Part shown: piece by piece, positions 50,437 through 60,235 of the stretch
How positions within the stretch are numbered: position 1 is the first letter of the stretch
Layout of the letters: every line of letters begins with the position of its first letter
Origin: JBPCMN01 sp013695115
GTDB lineage: Bacteria; Actinomycetota; Acidimicrobiia; IMCC26256; JACDBD01
Length of the DNA: 64,000 bases
Assembly: GCA_051002235.1 (NCBI GenBank)
Contig: JBPCMN010000038.1
Coordinates: forward strand, 62,001-126,000
Reading direction: 5' to 3'
The notes under the pieces: generated by a model
Databases searched by the model: none
Told to the model about the DNA's origin: nothing
What the model saw: only the letters and a program-made list of their open reading frames with translations
Position numbers and translations under genes: made by a program

Positions 50437-51474
50437 TTACGTCACGTCCTCGCGGCTCACCGTGACCGCGTCGAGCACGTCGGGCAGGGGATCGACGCCG
50501 ATGCCGGGACCGTCGGGCACCGCCAGCTGGCCGTCGTCGAGCACGAACGGCGGCGTGAGGTCGCGCTCGAAGTAGCGGTCGGAGGCGGACAGGTCTGCCG
50601 GCAGCGTGAAGCCGGGCAGCGCCGCCAGCGCGAGATTGGCGGATCGGCCGATCCCGGTCTCGAGCATGCCGCCGCACCACACAGGCACCCCGGCATTGAC
50701 GCAGCGGTCGTGGATGCGCTTGGCCGTGAGCAGCCCACCGAGCCGGGCCGGCTTGACGTTCACGATCGAGCACGCGCCGAGCGTGAGCGCGCGATCGAGT
50801 TGGGCCTCGGACGTGATCGACTCGTCGAGGCACACCGGCGTGCGTACTCGGCGCGCTAACTCGGCGTGCCCCTCGAGGTCCTCCGCCGGCAACGGCTGTT
50901 CGAGCATGAGCAGCCCGAACCGGTCGAGGTTGGCGAGGTGGTCGGCGTCGTCGAGGGTGTACGCGCCGTTGGCGTCGACCTGGAGCGCGACCTCGCCGCC
51001 GAACCGGTCACGCACCGCTGTCACCGGCTCGACGTCCCAGCCCGGTCCGATCTTGAGCTTCACCCGCCGGTAGCCCTCGCCGAGTCGTCGCTCGACTTCG
51101 TCGAGCAATGCGGGGACGGACGGCGCGATGCCGATCGCAACCCCCGCGTCGACCGTGGTCTTGGTCGCGCCGAGCCGGGAGGCCAGCGACGTGCCCGCGG
51201 TCCGGAGCTCGGCGTCGAGCCGCGCGGTCTCGAGCGCGCCGGTTGCCGGGGGTGGCGCGGTCGCGTCGCCGGTGCGGAGGGCGTCCCGAGCCTCGCCGAC
51301 TGAGTCCACCGAACCGGGCCCCAGGCCGACCGGGCACTCGCCCCAGCCCTCGGCTGTGGCCGTGACCACCCGCACGAGCAGCTTCTCGACGGTGTGATGC
51401 GTACCCGCCGCGGTGCGGAAGGGCGCGAGCAGGGGCAGCGCGATGTGGAGGAGCTCGACCGACTCGCCACTCAC
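50437..51474 (-). CDS. menC: o-Succinylbenzoate synthase (enolase superfamily)
   Basis: 345 residues. Catalytic KxK is RVKLKIG, the metal ligands are in QVDANGAYTLDD, EQPLPAEDL and CLDESI, and a second lysine lies in NVKPARLGG. These fit MenC of the menaquinone pathway, or the closely related N-acylamino acid racemase. The GTG at 51474 overlaps the addA stop (GTGA). A menaquinone-based chain feeding the caa3 oxidase would be consistent. Confidence 0.88.
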   Translation of the reverse strand: MSGESVELLHIALPLLAPFRTAAGTHHTVEKLLVRVVTATAEGWGECPVGLGPGSVDSVGEARDALRTGDATAPPPATGALETARLDAELRTAGTSLASRLGATKTTVDAGVAIGIAPSVPALLDEVERRLGEGYRRVKLKIGPGWDVEPVTAVRDRFGGEVALQVDANGAYTLDDADHLANLDRFGLLMLEQPLPAEDLEGHAELARRVRTPVCLDESITSEAQLDRALTLGACSIVNVKPARLGGLLTAKRIHDRCVNAGVPVWCGGMLETGIGRSANLALAALPGFTLPADLSASDRYFERDLTPPFVLDDGQLAVPDGPGIGVDPLPDVLDAVTVSREDVT

Positions 51475-54400
51475 GCCATGGCCTGCACGCGTGCCTCGAC
51501 CTCGGCGACCACCGCGGGCAGATCGGCCACGTCCCTCTCCACCGCCGCCTCGCCGCGCCGGGAGAACACGAACACGCACCGCGCTACCGGCTGGCCGAGC
51601 ACCCGTTCCAGCGCCAGCGCGTACGCCGCTCCCTGCACCCGGTACTTCGCCATCAGGGCGTCGAGCTCGTCGTCACCGGGGGCGCGGTCGGTCTTGTAGT
51701 CGACCACGACCAACCCCTCGGGGGTCTCGACCAGCAGGTCGACGAACCCCTCGAGGGTCACGCCGTCGATGTTCACGGCCACCGGAACCTCCCGCCAGAA
51801 CCGCCCGCCGTCGACCGCGGCGCGCACGATCGGCGCGTCGAGAACGCTGCGGACCAGGTCGCGGACCTCTGCCTCGTGCGCGGGGACCTCCTCGGCCCAG
51901 GCCTGCGCCCGGGCGGTGTCATCGAGCCCGTCGCCGGTGTCGAGGGCGATCGACTGGAGCGTGGCGTGGACGGCGCGCCCGACCGACGTGCCGGCTCGGC
52001 CCCGGCGCCACGCCGGCACCTCGTCCTCGACCGGCTCTTTCGCGAGATCGGGGTCGAGCGCGCCGTCGCCGGCGACGTGGGCTGCGAGGGCGGTGGCGGC
52101 GACGGTCGCCGCCCGGGCCCCGGCGGCCAGACGCTCCGCCCGCTCCGACCGCCAGCGGGCGCGCGCCGCGAGCACGTCGTCCCCGTCCGAGTGGGGCACG
52201 CCGACCGCCTCCTCCTCTCTTCCTGCTTCTTGCCACTCGCCGGTCGGGCCCGGTGCCGTCATGGCCCGAGCGAGACCAAGCCCGCCGGCGTGCTCCGCGA
52301 GCCAGGCAGCGGCGCACGCGTCGCGCTCTCGCCGATGCATGCTCACGACGAGATGGTCGCGCGCCCGGGTGGCGGCGACATACAGCAGGCGCACCTTCTC
52401 GGCCCGGTCGGCCCGACCGTCACGCTCGTGGACCTCGGCCCATCCCGCGGTCTCGAATCCCGAGTTGGGACCAAGCCGCACCTCGGGGTGCGAGTCGCGC
52501 CAGAGCACGGGTCCGGGCCGGTGTTGGTAACCGACGTTGAGGCCGGTGAGGACGACGATCGGGAACTCCAGGCCCTTGGCGCCGTGCACGGTCAGGATGC
52601 GCACCGCGTCGTCGTCGGCCTCCGGGACCACGACTTCGACGGCGCGAGCCTCCCGTTCGATCTGGTCTTCGATCCAGTCGACGAAGCTCCGGACGCTCGT
52701 GCCTCCACCGTCCACGAATGCGCGTGCCATGTCGACGAAGAATCTGATGCGGCGCCAGTGGTCGCGCGGGCGGCGGTATGCGAGTGACAACTCGAATAGG
52801 CGGCGCTCTCGGACGATGCGCTCGACCGTCTCGCTGACAGTCTCCCACCAGCGCTGCTCGTGCAGCGCGCCGAGCGCCGTCATCCCCGAGACCACCGGGT
52901 GCTCCGGTGGAAGCTCGGGCGGCGCCGAGCGCCGGTAGTCCCAATGACCACCGGCCCGGCGGAACTCCACCAACTCGTCGTCGCGGCAGCCGAAGCCGGG
53001 CGAACGCAGCGCGGCGACCAACGCGACCTCGTCGGTCGGGTCGTCGACGGCCGTGAGCACGGCCAGGAGATCGCGAACCTCGGCGGTGGCGAACACCAGC
53101 GACTGGCTTTCGACCCGGGCAGGGATGCCGGCGCGCTCGAGCGCGTCCTCGAGGTAGGGGAGCGTCGTCCGGCTTGGCACGAGCAGCGCGATGTCGGCGT
53201 ACCGTGCCGGACGGGTGGCCTCCGGGTCGTCGGACTCCGGATCGTGGACCGGCCACTCCTCTGTCTTCGCCTGTGCGATCACCGCCGCGATCTCGTCGGC
53301 CTCGCGCTCGCGGAGCTCGTCGAGCAGCGATCCCTTCGGCACCTCGCCGCCGAGGAGGACGACGGGAACCGGCGCGCCGGCCAGCCCGGCGCGGGTGGCG
53401 TGGAGGTCTTCGTAGGGTGCCTGAAGATCGGGGGGACCTGCGGCCATCAGCGCCGAGAAGGTCGCGTTGACCCAGTCGATGATCTCTGGAGTCGAGCGGA
53501 AGTTGCGGGTGAGGTGGAGCTGACCCCGGGCGAAGACGTCGCGGGCCCGCAGGTAGAGCTCGATATCGGCGCGCCGGAAGCGGTAGATCGACTGCTTCGG
53601 GTCGCCGACGAAGAACATGCTCCCCGCGACCGGCGCTGCCTCCCACCAGTCGCCGGCGTCGCCGCCGGCATCGGCGATCAGGAGCGCGATCTCGATTTGG
53701 AGGGGGTCGGTGTCCTGGAACTCGTCGAGGAGCAGCGCCGGGTAGCGGGCGAACAGCGCTTGCCGGACGTCGGGTCGTGATCGCAGCAGGTCGCGCGCCA
53801 TCACCAGCAGATCGTGGAACTCGAGACGACCTTCGGCCCGGCGCTCCGCGACCGCATGCAGCACGAACCGACGCAGCACGGCCAGGAGCTGGTGGAGCGC
53901 GGCCTGCTTCACCCAGTGGACGGTCGTTTCGAACACGGCCTGCGCCTCGTCGAGCAGGGACCGGATCTCCGCCTTGCACCCGTCGGGCCATCGAGCCGCC
54001 CGGGTGATCTGCGGGCCGACCGTCAGCTTGGGGACGGCAGCCAGGGCCTCCAGCACGGCGATCTCGTCATCCTCGGATTGCGCCAATCGATCGCGCACCG
54101 GGGCGAGACCCTCGAGATGGGCGACCAGCTTGTCGCCGGTGGGATCGAGGCACTCCTGCGAGCGGCTGACGACCGCAGTCAGCGCGGCGACCAGCTCGCG
54201 GGCGTCGGGTGCGGGCACGGGCTCGACCACAGGTTCGGGCCCCTCGAGCCGGTCCCAGTTGCGGTGCAGTTCGCGCGCCACCTCCTCCAGTCGGCGCGGT
54301 GACAGGCCGAAGACGAATGCCACTACCAGTGCCCGCTCCAACTCGGGGTTGTCGAGGAGGGCGTCGAGGAACGAGTCCCACCGCCGGTCGAACTCGATCG

Positions 54401-54836
54401 CGGCCTGGATGTCGTCGAGCACCTCGAACCCGGGGGGAAGGCCCGCCTCCACGGGATGATCGGCGAGCACGCGTTGCGCGAAGCCGTGCAGGGTCGAGAT
54501 CGCAGCCTCGTCGAGCGCGGCGACGGCCTCGGCACAGTTCGCCCGCTGCGATGGCGACCGGGCCGGATCCCCGTCTCCGCGCGCGGCCGCTTCCAACTCC
54601 CTGCGCACCCGGTCGGCCAGCTCGGCCGCGGCCGCTTCGGTGAACGTGATGACCGCGAGATCCCGCACCGCACGAGCCCCCGAAGCCACGAGCTCGACGA
54701 TCCGATCGACCAGCGCCGACGTCTTCCCGGTGCCGGCCCCCGCCTCGACGAACAGCGTGTGGGCGTGGTCGAAGGTGATCTGCTCGCGGGCCGCCTCGTC
54801 GGTAGGAAACTGGCCCCCAGTCACGTCGCCGCTCAC
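51471..54836 (-). CDS. addA: AddA-like UvrD helicase-nuclease
   Basis: 1121-residue helicase-nuclease for double-strand-break resection. Walker A is EAGAGTGKTSALVDRI, Walker B/motif II is LLLDEFQDTDPLQIE, motif V/VI region includes LTVHGAKGLEFPIVVLTG and LLYVAATRARDHLV, and the C-terminal PD-(D/E)XK nuclease has GFVDLLVETPEGLVVVDYKT. The GTG at 54836 overlaps the addB stop (GTGA). This is an AddA-type protein; Mycobacteriales use AdnAB instead. It loads or prepares ends for RecA with its AddB partner. Confidence 0.92.
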   Translation of the reverse strand: MSGDVTGGQFPTDEAAREQITFDHAHTLFVEAGAGTGKTSALVDRIVELVASGARAVRDLAVITFTEAAAAELADRVRRELEAAARGDGDPARSPSQRANCAEAVAALDEAAISTLHGFAQRVLADHPVEAGLPPGFEVLDDIQAAIEFDRRWDSFLDALLDNPELERALVVAFVFGLSPRRLEEVARELHRNWDRLEGPEPVVEPVPAPDARELVAALTAVVSRSQECLDPTGDKLVAHLEGLAPVRDRLAQSEDDEIAVLEALAAVPKLTVGPQITRAARWPDGCKAEIRSLLDEAQAVFETTVHWVKQAALHQLLAVLRRFVLHAVAERRAEGRLEFHDLLVMARDLLRSRPDVRQALFARYPALLLDEFQDTDPLQIEIALLIADAGGDAGDWWEAAPVAGSMFFVGDPKQSIYRFRRADIELYLRARDVFARGQLHLTRNFRSTPEIIDWVNATFSALMAAGPPDLQAPYEDLHATRAGLAGAPVPVVLLGGEVPKGSLLDELREREADEIAAVIAQAKTEEWPVHDPESDDPEATRPARYADIALLVPSRTTLPYLEDALERAGIPARVESQSLVFATAEVRDLLAVLTAVDDPTDEVALVAALRSPGFGCRDDELVEFRRAGGHWDYRRSAPPELPPEHPVVSGMTALGALHEQRWWETVSETVERIVRERRLFELSLAYRRPRDHWRRIRFFVDMARAFVDGGGTSVRSFVDWIEDQIEREARAVEVVVPEADDDAVRILTVHGAKGLEFPIVVLTGLNVGYQHRPGPVLWRDSHPEVRLGPNSGFETAGWAEVHERDGRADRAEKVRLLYVAATRARDHLVVSMHRRERDACAAAWLAEHAGGLGLARAMTAPGPTGEWQEAGREEEAVGVPHSDGDDVLAARARWRSERAERLAAGARAATVAATALAAHVAGDGALDPDLAKEPVEDEVPAWRRGRAGTSVGRAVHATLQSIALDTGDGLDDTARAQAWAEEVPAHEAEVRDLVRSVLDAPIVRAAVDGGRFWREVPVAVNIDGVTLEGFVDLLVETPEGLVVVDYKTDRAPGDDELDALMAKYRVQGAAYALALERVLGQPVARCVFVFSRRGEAAVERDVADLPAVVAEVEARVQAMA

Positions 54837-57800
54837 GACCGGGTCTCCGCGTCGGTGTCGTCGGCCTCGGCGAGGTGCACGTACTCGCGGATGCGGGGAT
54901 CGCCTCGCTTGCGTTCCCAGTGGGCGGCCCGGTCGACCCCGCACAGACGATCGAAGTCGCACCGACGGCAGTTGTCGTAGCCGCCGAAGTAGCTCTCTTT
55001 TCCGGGCCGAGCCGGGAACAGGCCTGCCCGCACCGACTCGACCGCGATCCGGAGCACTTCGTGTACTCGTCGGAGGTTGTGGTCGTCGAGCTCGAAGCCG
55101 GCGGATGGGTAACGCCCCTCGTGGCGCGTGAACCAGTACTCCGCGTGCACCGGGACGTCGCCGTACGCGGCCCGGGCCGCGAGCGCGTAGACCGCGAGCT
55201 GCAGCCGGGTTCCGCGGACCACCGGGTCTTCCGCGATGACCGCGGGATCGTCGTGCGATCCGGTCTTGTAGTCGACGACGGACAGGTGCGAGTCGTCGGG
55301 CGCCCGGTCCACCCGGTCGATCCGACCCCGGAACGCGACCCTGACACCGTCGCCGAGATCGACGGGCACCGCCGGCGGGCCGTCGTCGTCGAGGCCGAAG
55401 GGCACTTCGACGGCCAGGGGTACCACCCCCAACTCGGACCGGTAGATCTCGTCGGCATCGAGGGCGGCGTCGAGATCGCGAAGGATGCGGCGCTTGGCCA
55501 GCCGCCACAGGAGCGGCTTGCCGGTGAGGCCGGCAGCCTCGACCTCGTCGCAACACTGCTCGGCGATGGCGCGCAGGCCCGCCCGTTCCTCGGTCGACCA
55601 GGGCTCGGAGGGGTCGCGGCGGGGGGGTACCGACTCGATGAATCGCGCCAGGACCGCGTGCACGAGCGAGCCCTGCTCGCGCGGCTCGATCTCGGTGAGC
55701 GCCTCGGGACGCGGCAACACCTCGAGCCCGAGCACGCGGCCGAGCAGGTACCGGAGCGGGCACGTGGCCCAGTCCTCGAGGGAGGTGGGCGAGACCGGCC
55801 GCTCTGGCGAGGGGGCCAGGTCGCCGAGCGGGCCGACGAGGCCGTCGTACGGCGACAACCGGCGGCCGGCGCGGCCCGCGTGCGCCGCGAACCCGGCCCG
55901 CAGCGTGGGGTCGTCGGCTGCCAATGGGTGGCGGGCGACGGCCCCCTGGTCGCGACTTTCGCGCCACGCGACAAGTGAGGAGAGGTCGAACTCCGACGGC
56001 GACGCGGGCGGGTCGGCGCGCGTCACCGCCGCCTCGAATGACTCGATGACGCGCAGCCACGCGCTGGTCTCGATCCGGTCGAGGTCGTCCGCGTACACGG
56101 TCGCGCCGTGACGGGCGGTGGCGGTCTCGAGGAGCCAACGGGAAGGCCGCAGCTTGCGCTGGCCGCGACTGTCGGCGCGGGAGAAGCTCAGCACCCGCTC
56201 GGGAGCAGCGAACAACGCACCGAGGTAGTCGCGTCGCTCCTGGACCGAACGGTTCGCCCGCGGCGCGAGGTGGGTGCCGGTTCGTTCCCGGTCGGGGACC
56301 AGGGCGTCGTCGCGGGGGCGCGGCGGGAACGACCCCTCGTTCATGCCGACGACGAAGATGGTGTCGAACTCGGTACCCGCGGCTTGTCCGAGGGACCCCA
56401 CGAACACACCCGTGCCGAACCGGCCGATCGGCGTTGCCGGCACGTCGAGCTCAGCCTCGACTGCCCGGCGGAAGATGGCGACGTCGACGCGCTCGTCGAT
56501 CTCGGCAACACCGGCGAGGCCTGCCACCCGCTCGCGCACCTGCCGGTACCCCATCGCCTCCGCCTCGGGCCAGCTCGCGAGCCGCCGTTCGCTCCCGAGC
56601 ACACGGCTGAACAGGTCGACGGCCCACCGGGCCAGCGCCGACCAGGTCGGATCGGGCGGCGGCTCGAGTGCGGCCGCCAGCCCGGTGACGAATGACCGCA
56701 GGCGGGAGAGATGGTCCACGTCATCGCGCAGGCGGGCGACTCGAGCATCTTCCCCGGCGGCTTCTCGCGCGGCGGCGTCGATCTCGAGGCGCGCCGCCAG
56801 CCGTTCGAGGCGCTCGTCCCACTGCTCGCTCCCGCCGACCACGTTGGCGAGGCGGGAGAGGGCATCCCACCGTGACGCCGGCGCGCGCCCTGGGCGGTCG
56901 GGCTCGACGATCGGCGCGCTGGCGAGCCAGGCCATGACGTCGTCGCGGCGGAAGTGACGCTCGGGCAACGAGAGTGCACCCAGCAGGGCCCGGCCGGCAA
57001 CCGAATCGGCGAGCGTGCGCGCGCCGGGCCCGCTGGCGGCGATGCCTGCCGCCGCGAGCTGCTCGTGGATGATCCGGACGTACGGCTCCGCCGACCGGTA
57101 CAGCACGGCCATGCGGTGGAGGGGCGTGCCGGCCTCGACGCGGCGGCAGATCCCCCGGACAACCTCGGCGATCTCGTCGTCGGGTTCCGGTGCGCTCACA
57201 ACGACCTGCCCCGTCGGGACTGCTGCTAACGGCAACTGCGGTGCCGGGTCCGACGCCAAGGCCGGGCTCAGGCGGTCGGCCAGCTCCGACGCGGGCTCGT
57301 CGACGTCGGGGTCACCGGTGAGGCCGATCACGATCCGGGTCCGGCGCGTTGCCGCCAGGGCGTCAAGGAGCGCGACCTCGGGCGGGGTGAGGTCCCCGGG
57401 CAGGTGCACGACCACCGTTCCGACGTCGTCGAGGGCGGGGGTCCCGTCGCCGACAGCTCGGGCAGCCGCCTCGAGCAGGTCCTCGACGTCGTAGAAGGCG
57501 GCCGTGTGCCCGCGGAAGCTGCGGTAAAGCGCGACGACATCGCCGGCTCGCCGCGACCTTCCGCCGAGCAGGGCGAGCTCGGCGTCCGGTACCAGTCGGA
57601 GCTCGCGGAACGTGCGCATCAGACTGCGCTCGGTGGCAGCGTGCTGGGCGACGGGGCGGAGGCCGCCGGGCTCGGCTGCGAGTGCGGCGCGGATGGCGGC
57701 GGCCCGCAGGGGCGCGGTGAGCGGCCGGCGCCCCTCGGCGGCCAGCGCGGGGGCGCCGAGCAGCTCGGCGACCCGGGCGAGGGGCAGGAAGCGGACGTTG

Positions 57801-57994
57801 ACGAGGCCCGGACACCCCATGTCCCGACCAGGGGGGCGCGCCGCCAGCAGCCGCCGCAGCGAGAGGCCGGCGTAGACCGAGGCTGCGGCCACGGTTACGG
57901 GAGCGAGCGGGTCGTCGCCCTTGGCGTCGTCGATCGCCGCCCACAGGGTCTCCCGCGCCGGAGGACCGTGGGCGCTCAGGGCCAAACCGGGCAT
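54833..57994 (-). CDS. addB: AddB-like nuclease subunit with Fe-S cysteines
   Basis: 1053 residues. The N-terminal helicase-like half has no recognisable Walker A. The C-terminal nuclease has HLSVVDYKTGSHDD. Four cysteines expected for the AddB iron-sulfur staple are present: one in DWATCPLRYLL (about residue 745) and three in NCRRCDFDRLC (about 1007-1018). It lies upstream of addA with a 4-nt overlap. TACGCT ends 6 nt before the ATG. Confidence 0.88.
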   Translation of the reverse strand: MPGLALSAHGPPARETLWAAIDDAKGDDPLAPVTVAAASVYAGLSLRRLLAARPPGRDMGCPGLVNVRFLPLARVAELLGAPALAAEGRRPLTAPLRAAAIRAALAAEPGGLRPVAQHAATERSLMRTFRELRLVPDAELALLGGRSRRAGDVVALYRSFRGHTAAFYDVEDLLEAAARAVGDGTPALDDVGTVVVHLPGDLTPPEVALLDALAATRRTRIVIGLTGDPDVDEPASELADRLSPALASDPAPQLPLAAVPTGQVVVSAPEPDDEIAEVVRGICRRVEAGTPLHRMAVLYRSAEPYVRIIHEQLAAAGIAASGPGARTLADSVAGRALLGALSLPERHFRRDDVMAWLASAPIVEPDRPGRAPASRWDALSRLANVVGGSEQWDERLERLAARLEIDAAAREAAGEDARVARLRDDVDHLSRLRSFVTGLAAALEPPPDPTWSALARWAVDLFSRVLGSERRLASWPEAEAMGYRQVRERVAGLAGVAEIDERVDVAIFRRAVEAELDVPATPIGRFGTGVFVGSLGQAAGTEFDTIFVVGMNEGSFPPRPRDDALVPDRERTGTHLAPRANRSVQERRDYLGALFAAPERVLSFSRADSRGQRKLRPSRWLLETATARHGATVYADDLDRIETSAWLRVIESFEAAVTRADPPASPSEFDLSSLVAWRESRDQGAVARHPLAADDPTLRAGFAAHAGRAGRRLSPYDGLVGPLGDLAPSPERPVSPTSLEDWATCPLRYLLGRVLGLEVLPRPEALTEIEPREQGSLVHAVLARFIESVPPRRDPSEPWSTEERAGLRAIAEQCCDEVEAAGLTGKPLLWRLAKRRILRDLDAALDADEIYRSELGVVPLAVEVPFGLDDDGPPAVPVDLGDGVRVAFRGRIDRVDRAPDDSHLSVVDYKTGSHDDPAVIAEDPVVRGTRLQLAVYALAARAAYGDVPVHAEYWFTRHEGRYPSAGFELDDHNLRRVHEVLRIAVESVRAGLFPARPGKESYFGGYDNCRRCDFDRLCGVDRAAHWERKRGDPRIREYVHLAEADDTDAETRS

Positions 57995-58000
57995 CGACCG

Positions 58001-58006
58001 AGCGTA
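58001..58006 (-). promoter_or_regulatory. -10 element of addB (leaderless)
   Basis: TACGCT on the minus strand ends 6 nt before the addB ATG. No LexA box is visible next to it. Confidence 0.55.
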
Positions 58007-58093
58007 CCGACAAGGTGTGACAGGGATCCCGGGGGCTGACCCGAGGGGGTCAGGCGGCGTGTGTAATCCTTATGAGTCCTCCCTGGGGTCCTT

Positions 58094-60196
58094 GTGAAGT
58101 CTTTCGCTGCACCCATCCGCACGTTCATCGTGATCGTCGTCGTCGGCGGGTTCAGCGTCGGCGCCTGCCTCGCCGCGGTCATCCCCGGGGCCCAGGTCAT
58201 CGGCGCCGCCCACCACTACACGGGCGAGATCAAGACCCTGGGCGAGCTCTCCCAGCGGACGACCGTGTTCGACGCCAACGGAGCGCAAATCGGCGTGCTG
58301 GGCACGCAGGACCGCCAGCCGGTGACGTTCGAGGAGATCCCCAAGCCGATCATCAACGCCGTCATCGCGATCGAGGACCAGACGTTCTGGGAGAACCCCG
58401 GCGTCGACGTGAGCGGGGTGTTCCGGGCCTTCGTCGAGAACGTGACGTCCGGGGAGATCGAGCAGGGCGGTTCGACCATCACCCAGCAGCTGGTGAAGAA
58501 CCGCGTGCTCGGGGCCGAGCGCGACCTCGACCGGAAGGTACGCGAGGTGGTGCTCGCGTACCGGCTCAACGATCGGTACACGAAGAAGGAGGTCATCACC
58601 CAGTACCTCAACACCGTGTACTTCGGGCAGGGCTCCTACGGGATCAAGTCGGCGGCGGAACGGTTCTTCGTCAAGCCCGACATGGCCAGCCTCACCGTCG
58701 GCGAGGCGGCGCTGCTCGCGGGGGTGATCGCCAACCCCGAGGGTGACAACCCGTTCGTCTACCCGGAAAAGGCGATCGAGCGCCGGGCCGAGGTGCTCAA
58801 GCGGGAGGTCAAGGAGGGCTACATCACCCAGGAGCAGGCCGATGCGGCCAACCTCGAACCGCTCCCCACGGTGAAGCCGCCGGCCGAGCTGCGGCCGAGC
58901 AACGACTTCGTCGAGGAGGTGCAGGCCCGGCTGCTGACGGACGAGCGCCTGGGCGCCACCGAGAAGGAGCGTCGCGACGCGGTCCTCCAGGGTGGCTTGA
59001 CCGTGCACACGACGCTCGACCCGACGATGCAGGCCCAGGCCGAGGAGGCGGTCAACGCGATCACGCCGGAGAAGCCCGGGTTCACCGCGTCGCTCGTGGC
59101 CATGGACCCGAAGACCGGCCACGTCAAGGCGATGATGAAGGGGAGCGGGTTCGCCGACAACCAGTTCAACATCATCACCGACGGCATCGGCCGCCAGATG
59201 GGGTCGACGTGGAAGGTCATCACCCTGGCGACGATCCTGGCGAGCAACTACTCCGCCAACGACATTGTCGAGGGCACGTCGCCGTGCCGGGTCAACGGGT
59301 ACGACGGCGAGACCCGCAATGCCGAGGGCGGCCGCGGCATTATGACGGTCCGGGCTGCCACCGCCAACTCGGTGAACTGCGCGTTCGTACGCCTGTCGAC
59401 GAGCGTCGGGCTGCCCAAGGTCATCGAGATGGCCCACAAGCTCGGCGTCCGCACCGACGACCCCGACCAGCTGCGCCCGTTCCTCACCCTGACCCTCGGC
59501 GTCATCGAGTCGACGGCGCTCGAGATGGTCACGGTGGACTCGACCCTCGCCAACGGGGGAACGCGCCAGGACCCGGTCTTCGTCTCCAAGGTCCTCAACG
59601 CCAAGGGTGAGGTCGTGTTCGACGACACCACGCCGGCCGGGGAGCCCGTGCTCGCTCCCGAGGTCGCGGCGTGCGCGGTCGACATCCTCCACGGGCCGCT
59701 GTCGGGCGGCGGGACCGCGTCCGGCAAAGCTCCCTTCGGTCATGACGCCTTCGGCAAGACCGGCACGACCGACGACGAGACCAATGCCGCGTTCCTCGGC
59801 GGCACCGCCGGGCTCACGGCCTTCGTCTGGCACGGCGCGCCCGAGGGCAACGTCCCGGGCGCCGGATTCGGCGGCGAGGTGCCGGCCACGATCTGGAACC
59901 GTTTCATGAACAACGCGCTCGCGGGCACGCCCGACGAGAGGTTCCCGGCGCCGGGCCCGCAGTGCAATGCGCCCGGCCAGTTCGTGAACCCCGAGGGGGG
60001 ACGCGTCGACCTCGCCGGTCTTCTCCCGCCGGAGACGCTGCCGGCCGCGCCGCTGCCGACGACGCCGCCCACGGCGCCGGCGCCGGTACCGACCGCACCG
60101 GTGCCGACCGTGCCGACCGTCCCGGTGACGACCTCACCACCACCACCACCACCACCACCACCGCCGCCGCCGCCGCCGCCGCCGCCGTTTACCTGA
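58094..60196 (+). CDS. Class A penicillin-binding protein
   Basis: 700-residue bifunctional cell-wall synthase. One N-terminal membrane helix, a glycosyltransferase domain with the catalytic region AIEDQTFWENPGVD and GGSTITQQLVKNRVLG, then a transpeptidase with STWK (SxxK), SVN (SxN) and KTGT. The usual EDxxFxxHxG motif has Asn in place of His. A Pro/Thr linker and a run of 17 prolines end the protein. The start is a GTG. It is divergent from addB. Confidence 0.94.
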   Translation: MKSFAAPIRTFIVIVVVGGFSVGACLAAVIPGAQVIGAAHHYTGEIKTLGELSQRTTVFDANGAQIGVLGTQDRQPVTFEEIPKPIINAVIAIEDQTFWENPGVDVSGVFRAFVENVTSGEIEQGGSTITQQLVKNRVLGAERDLDRKVREVVLAYRLNDRYTKKEVITQYLNTVYFGQGSYGIKSAAERFFVKPDMASLTVGEAALLAGVIANPEGDNPFVYPEKAIERRAEVLKREVKEGYITQEQADAANLEPLPTVKPPAELRPSNDFVEEVQARLLTDERLGATEKERRDAVLQGGLTVHTTLDPTMQAQAEEAVNAITPEKPGFTASLVAMDPKTGHVKAMMKGSGFADNQFNIITDGIGRQMGSTWKVITLATILASNYSANDIVEGTSPCRVNGYDGETRNAEGGRGIMTVRAATANSVNCAFVRLSTSVGLPKVIEMAHKLGVRTDDPDQLRPFLTLTLGVIESTALEMVTVDSTLANGGTRQDPVFVSKVLNAKGEVVFDDTTPAGEPVLAPEVAACAVDILHGPLSGGGTASGKAPFGHDAFGKTGTTDDETNAAFLGGTAGLTAFVWHGAPEGNVPGAGFGGEVPATIWNRFMNNALAGTPDERFPAPGPQCNAPGQFVNPEGGRVDLAGLLPPETLPAAPLPTTPPTAPAPVPTAPVPTVPTVPVTTSPPPPPPPPPPPPPPPPPFT
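60138..60190 (+). repeat. CCA/CCG triplet tract encoding polyproline
   Basis: Perfect CCA repeats pass into CCG repeats at the 3' end of the PBP gene. They encode an unbroken proline run. Such a tract is prone to slippage and needs EF-P for efficient translation. Confidence 0.9.
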
Positions 60197-60235
60197 GCGC
60201 GGGCGGGTCGCGCCGTTCCCGTTAGGCTCGATGCC

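Noticed and set aside
60138..60190. CRISPR or other array
   Set aside because: The repeat unit is a triplet with no spacers and lies inside a coding region. No CRISPR array is visible in the window.
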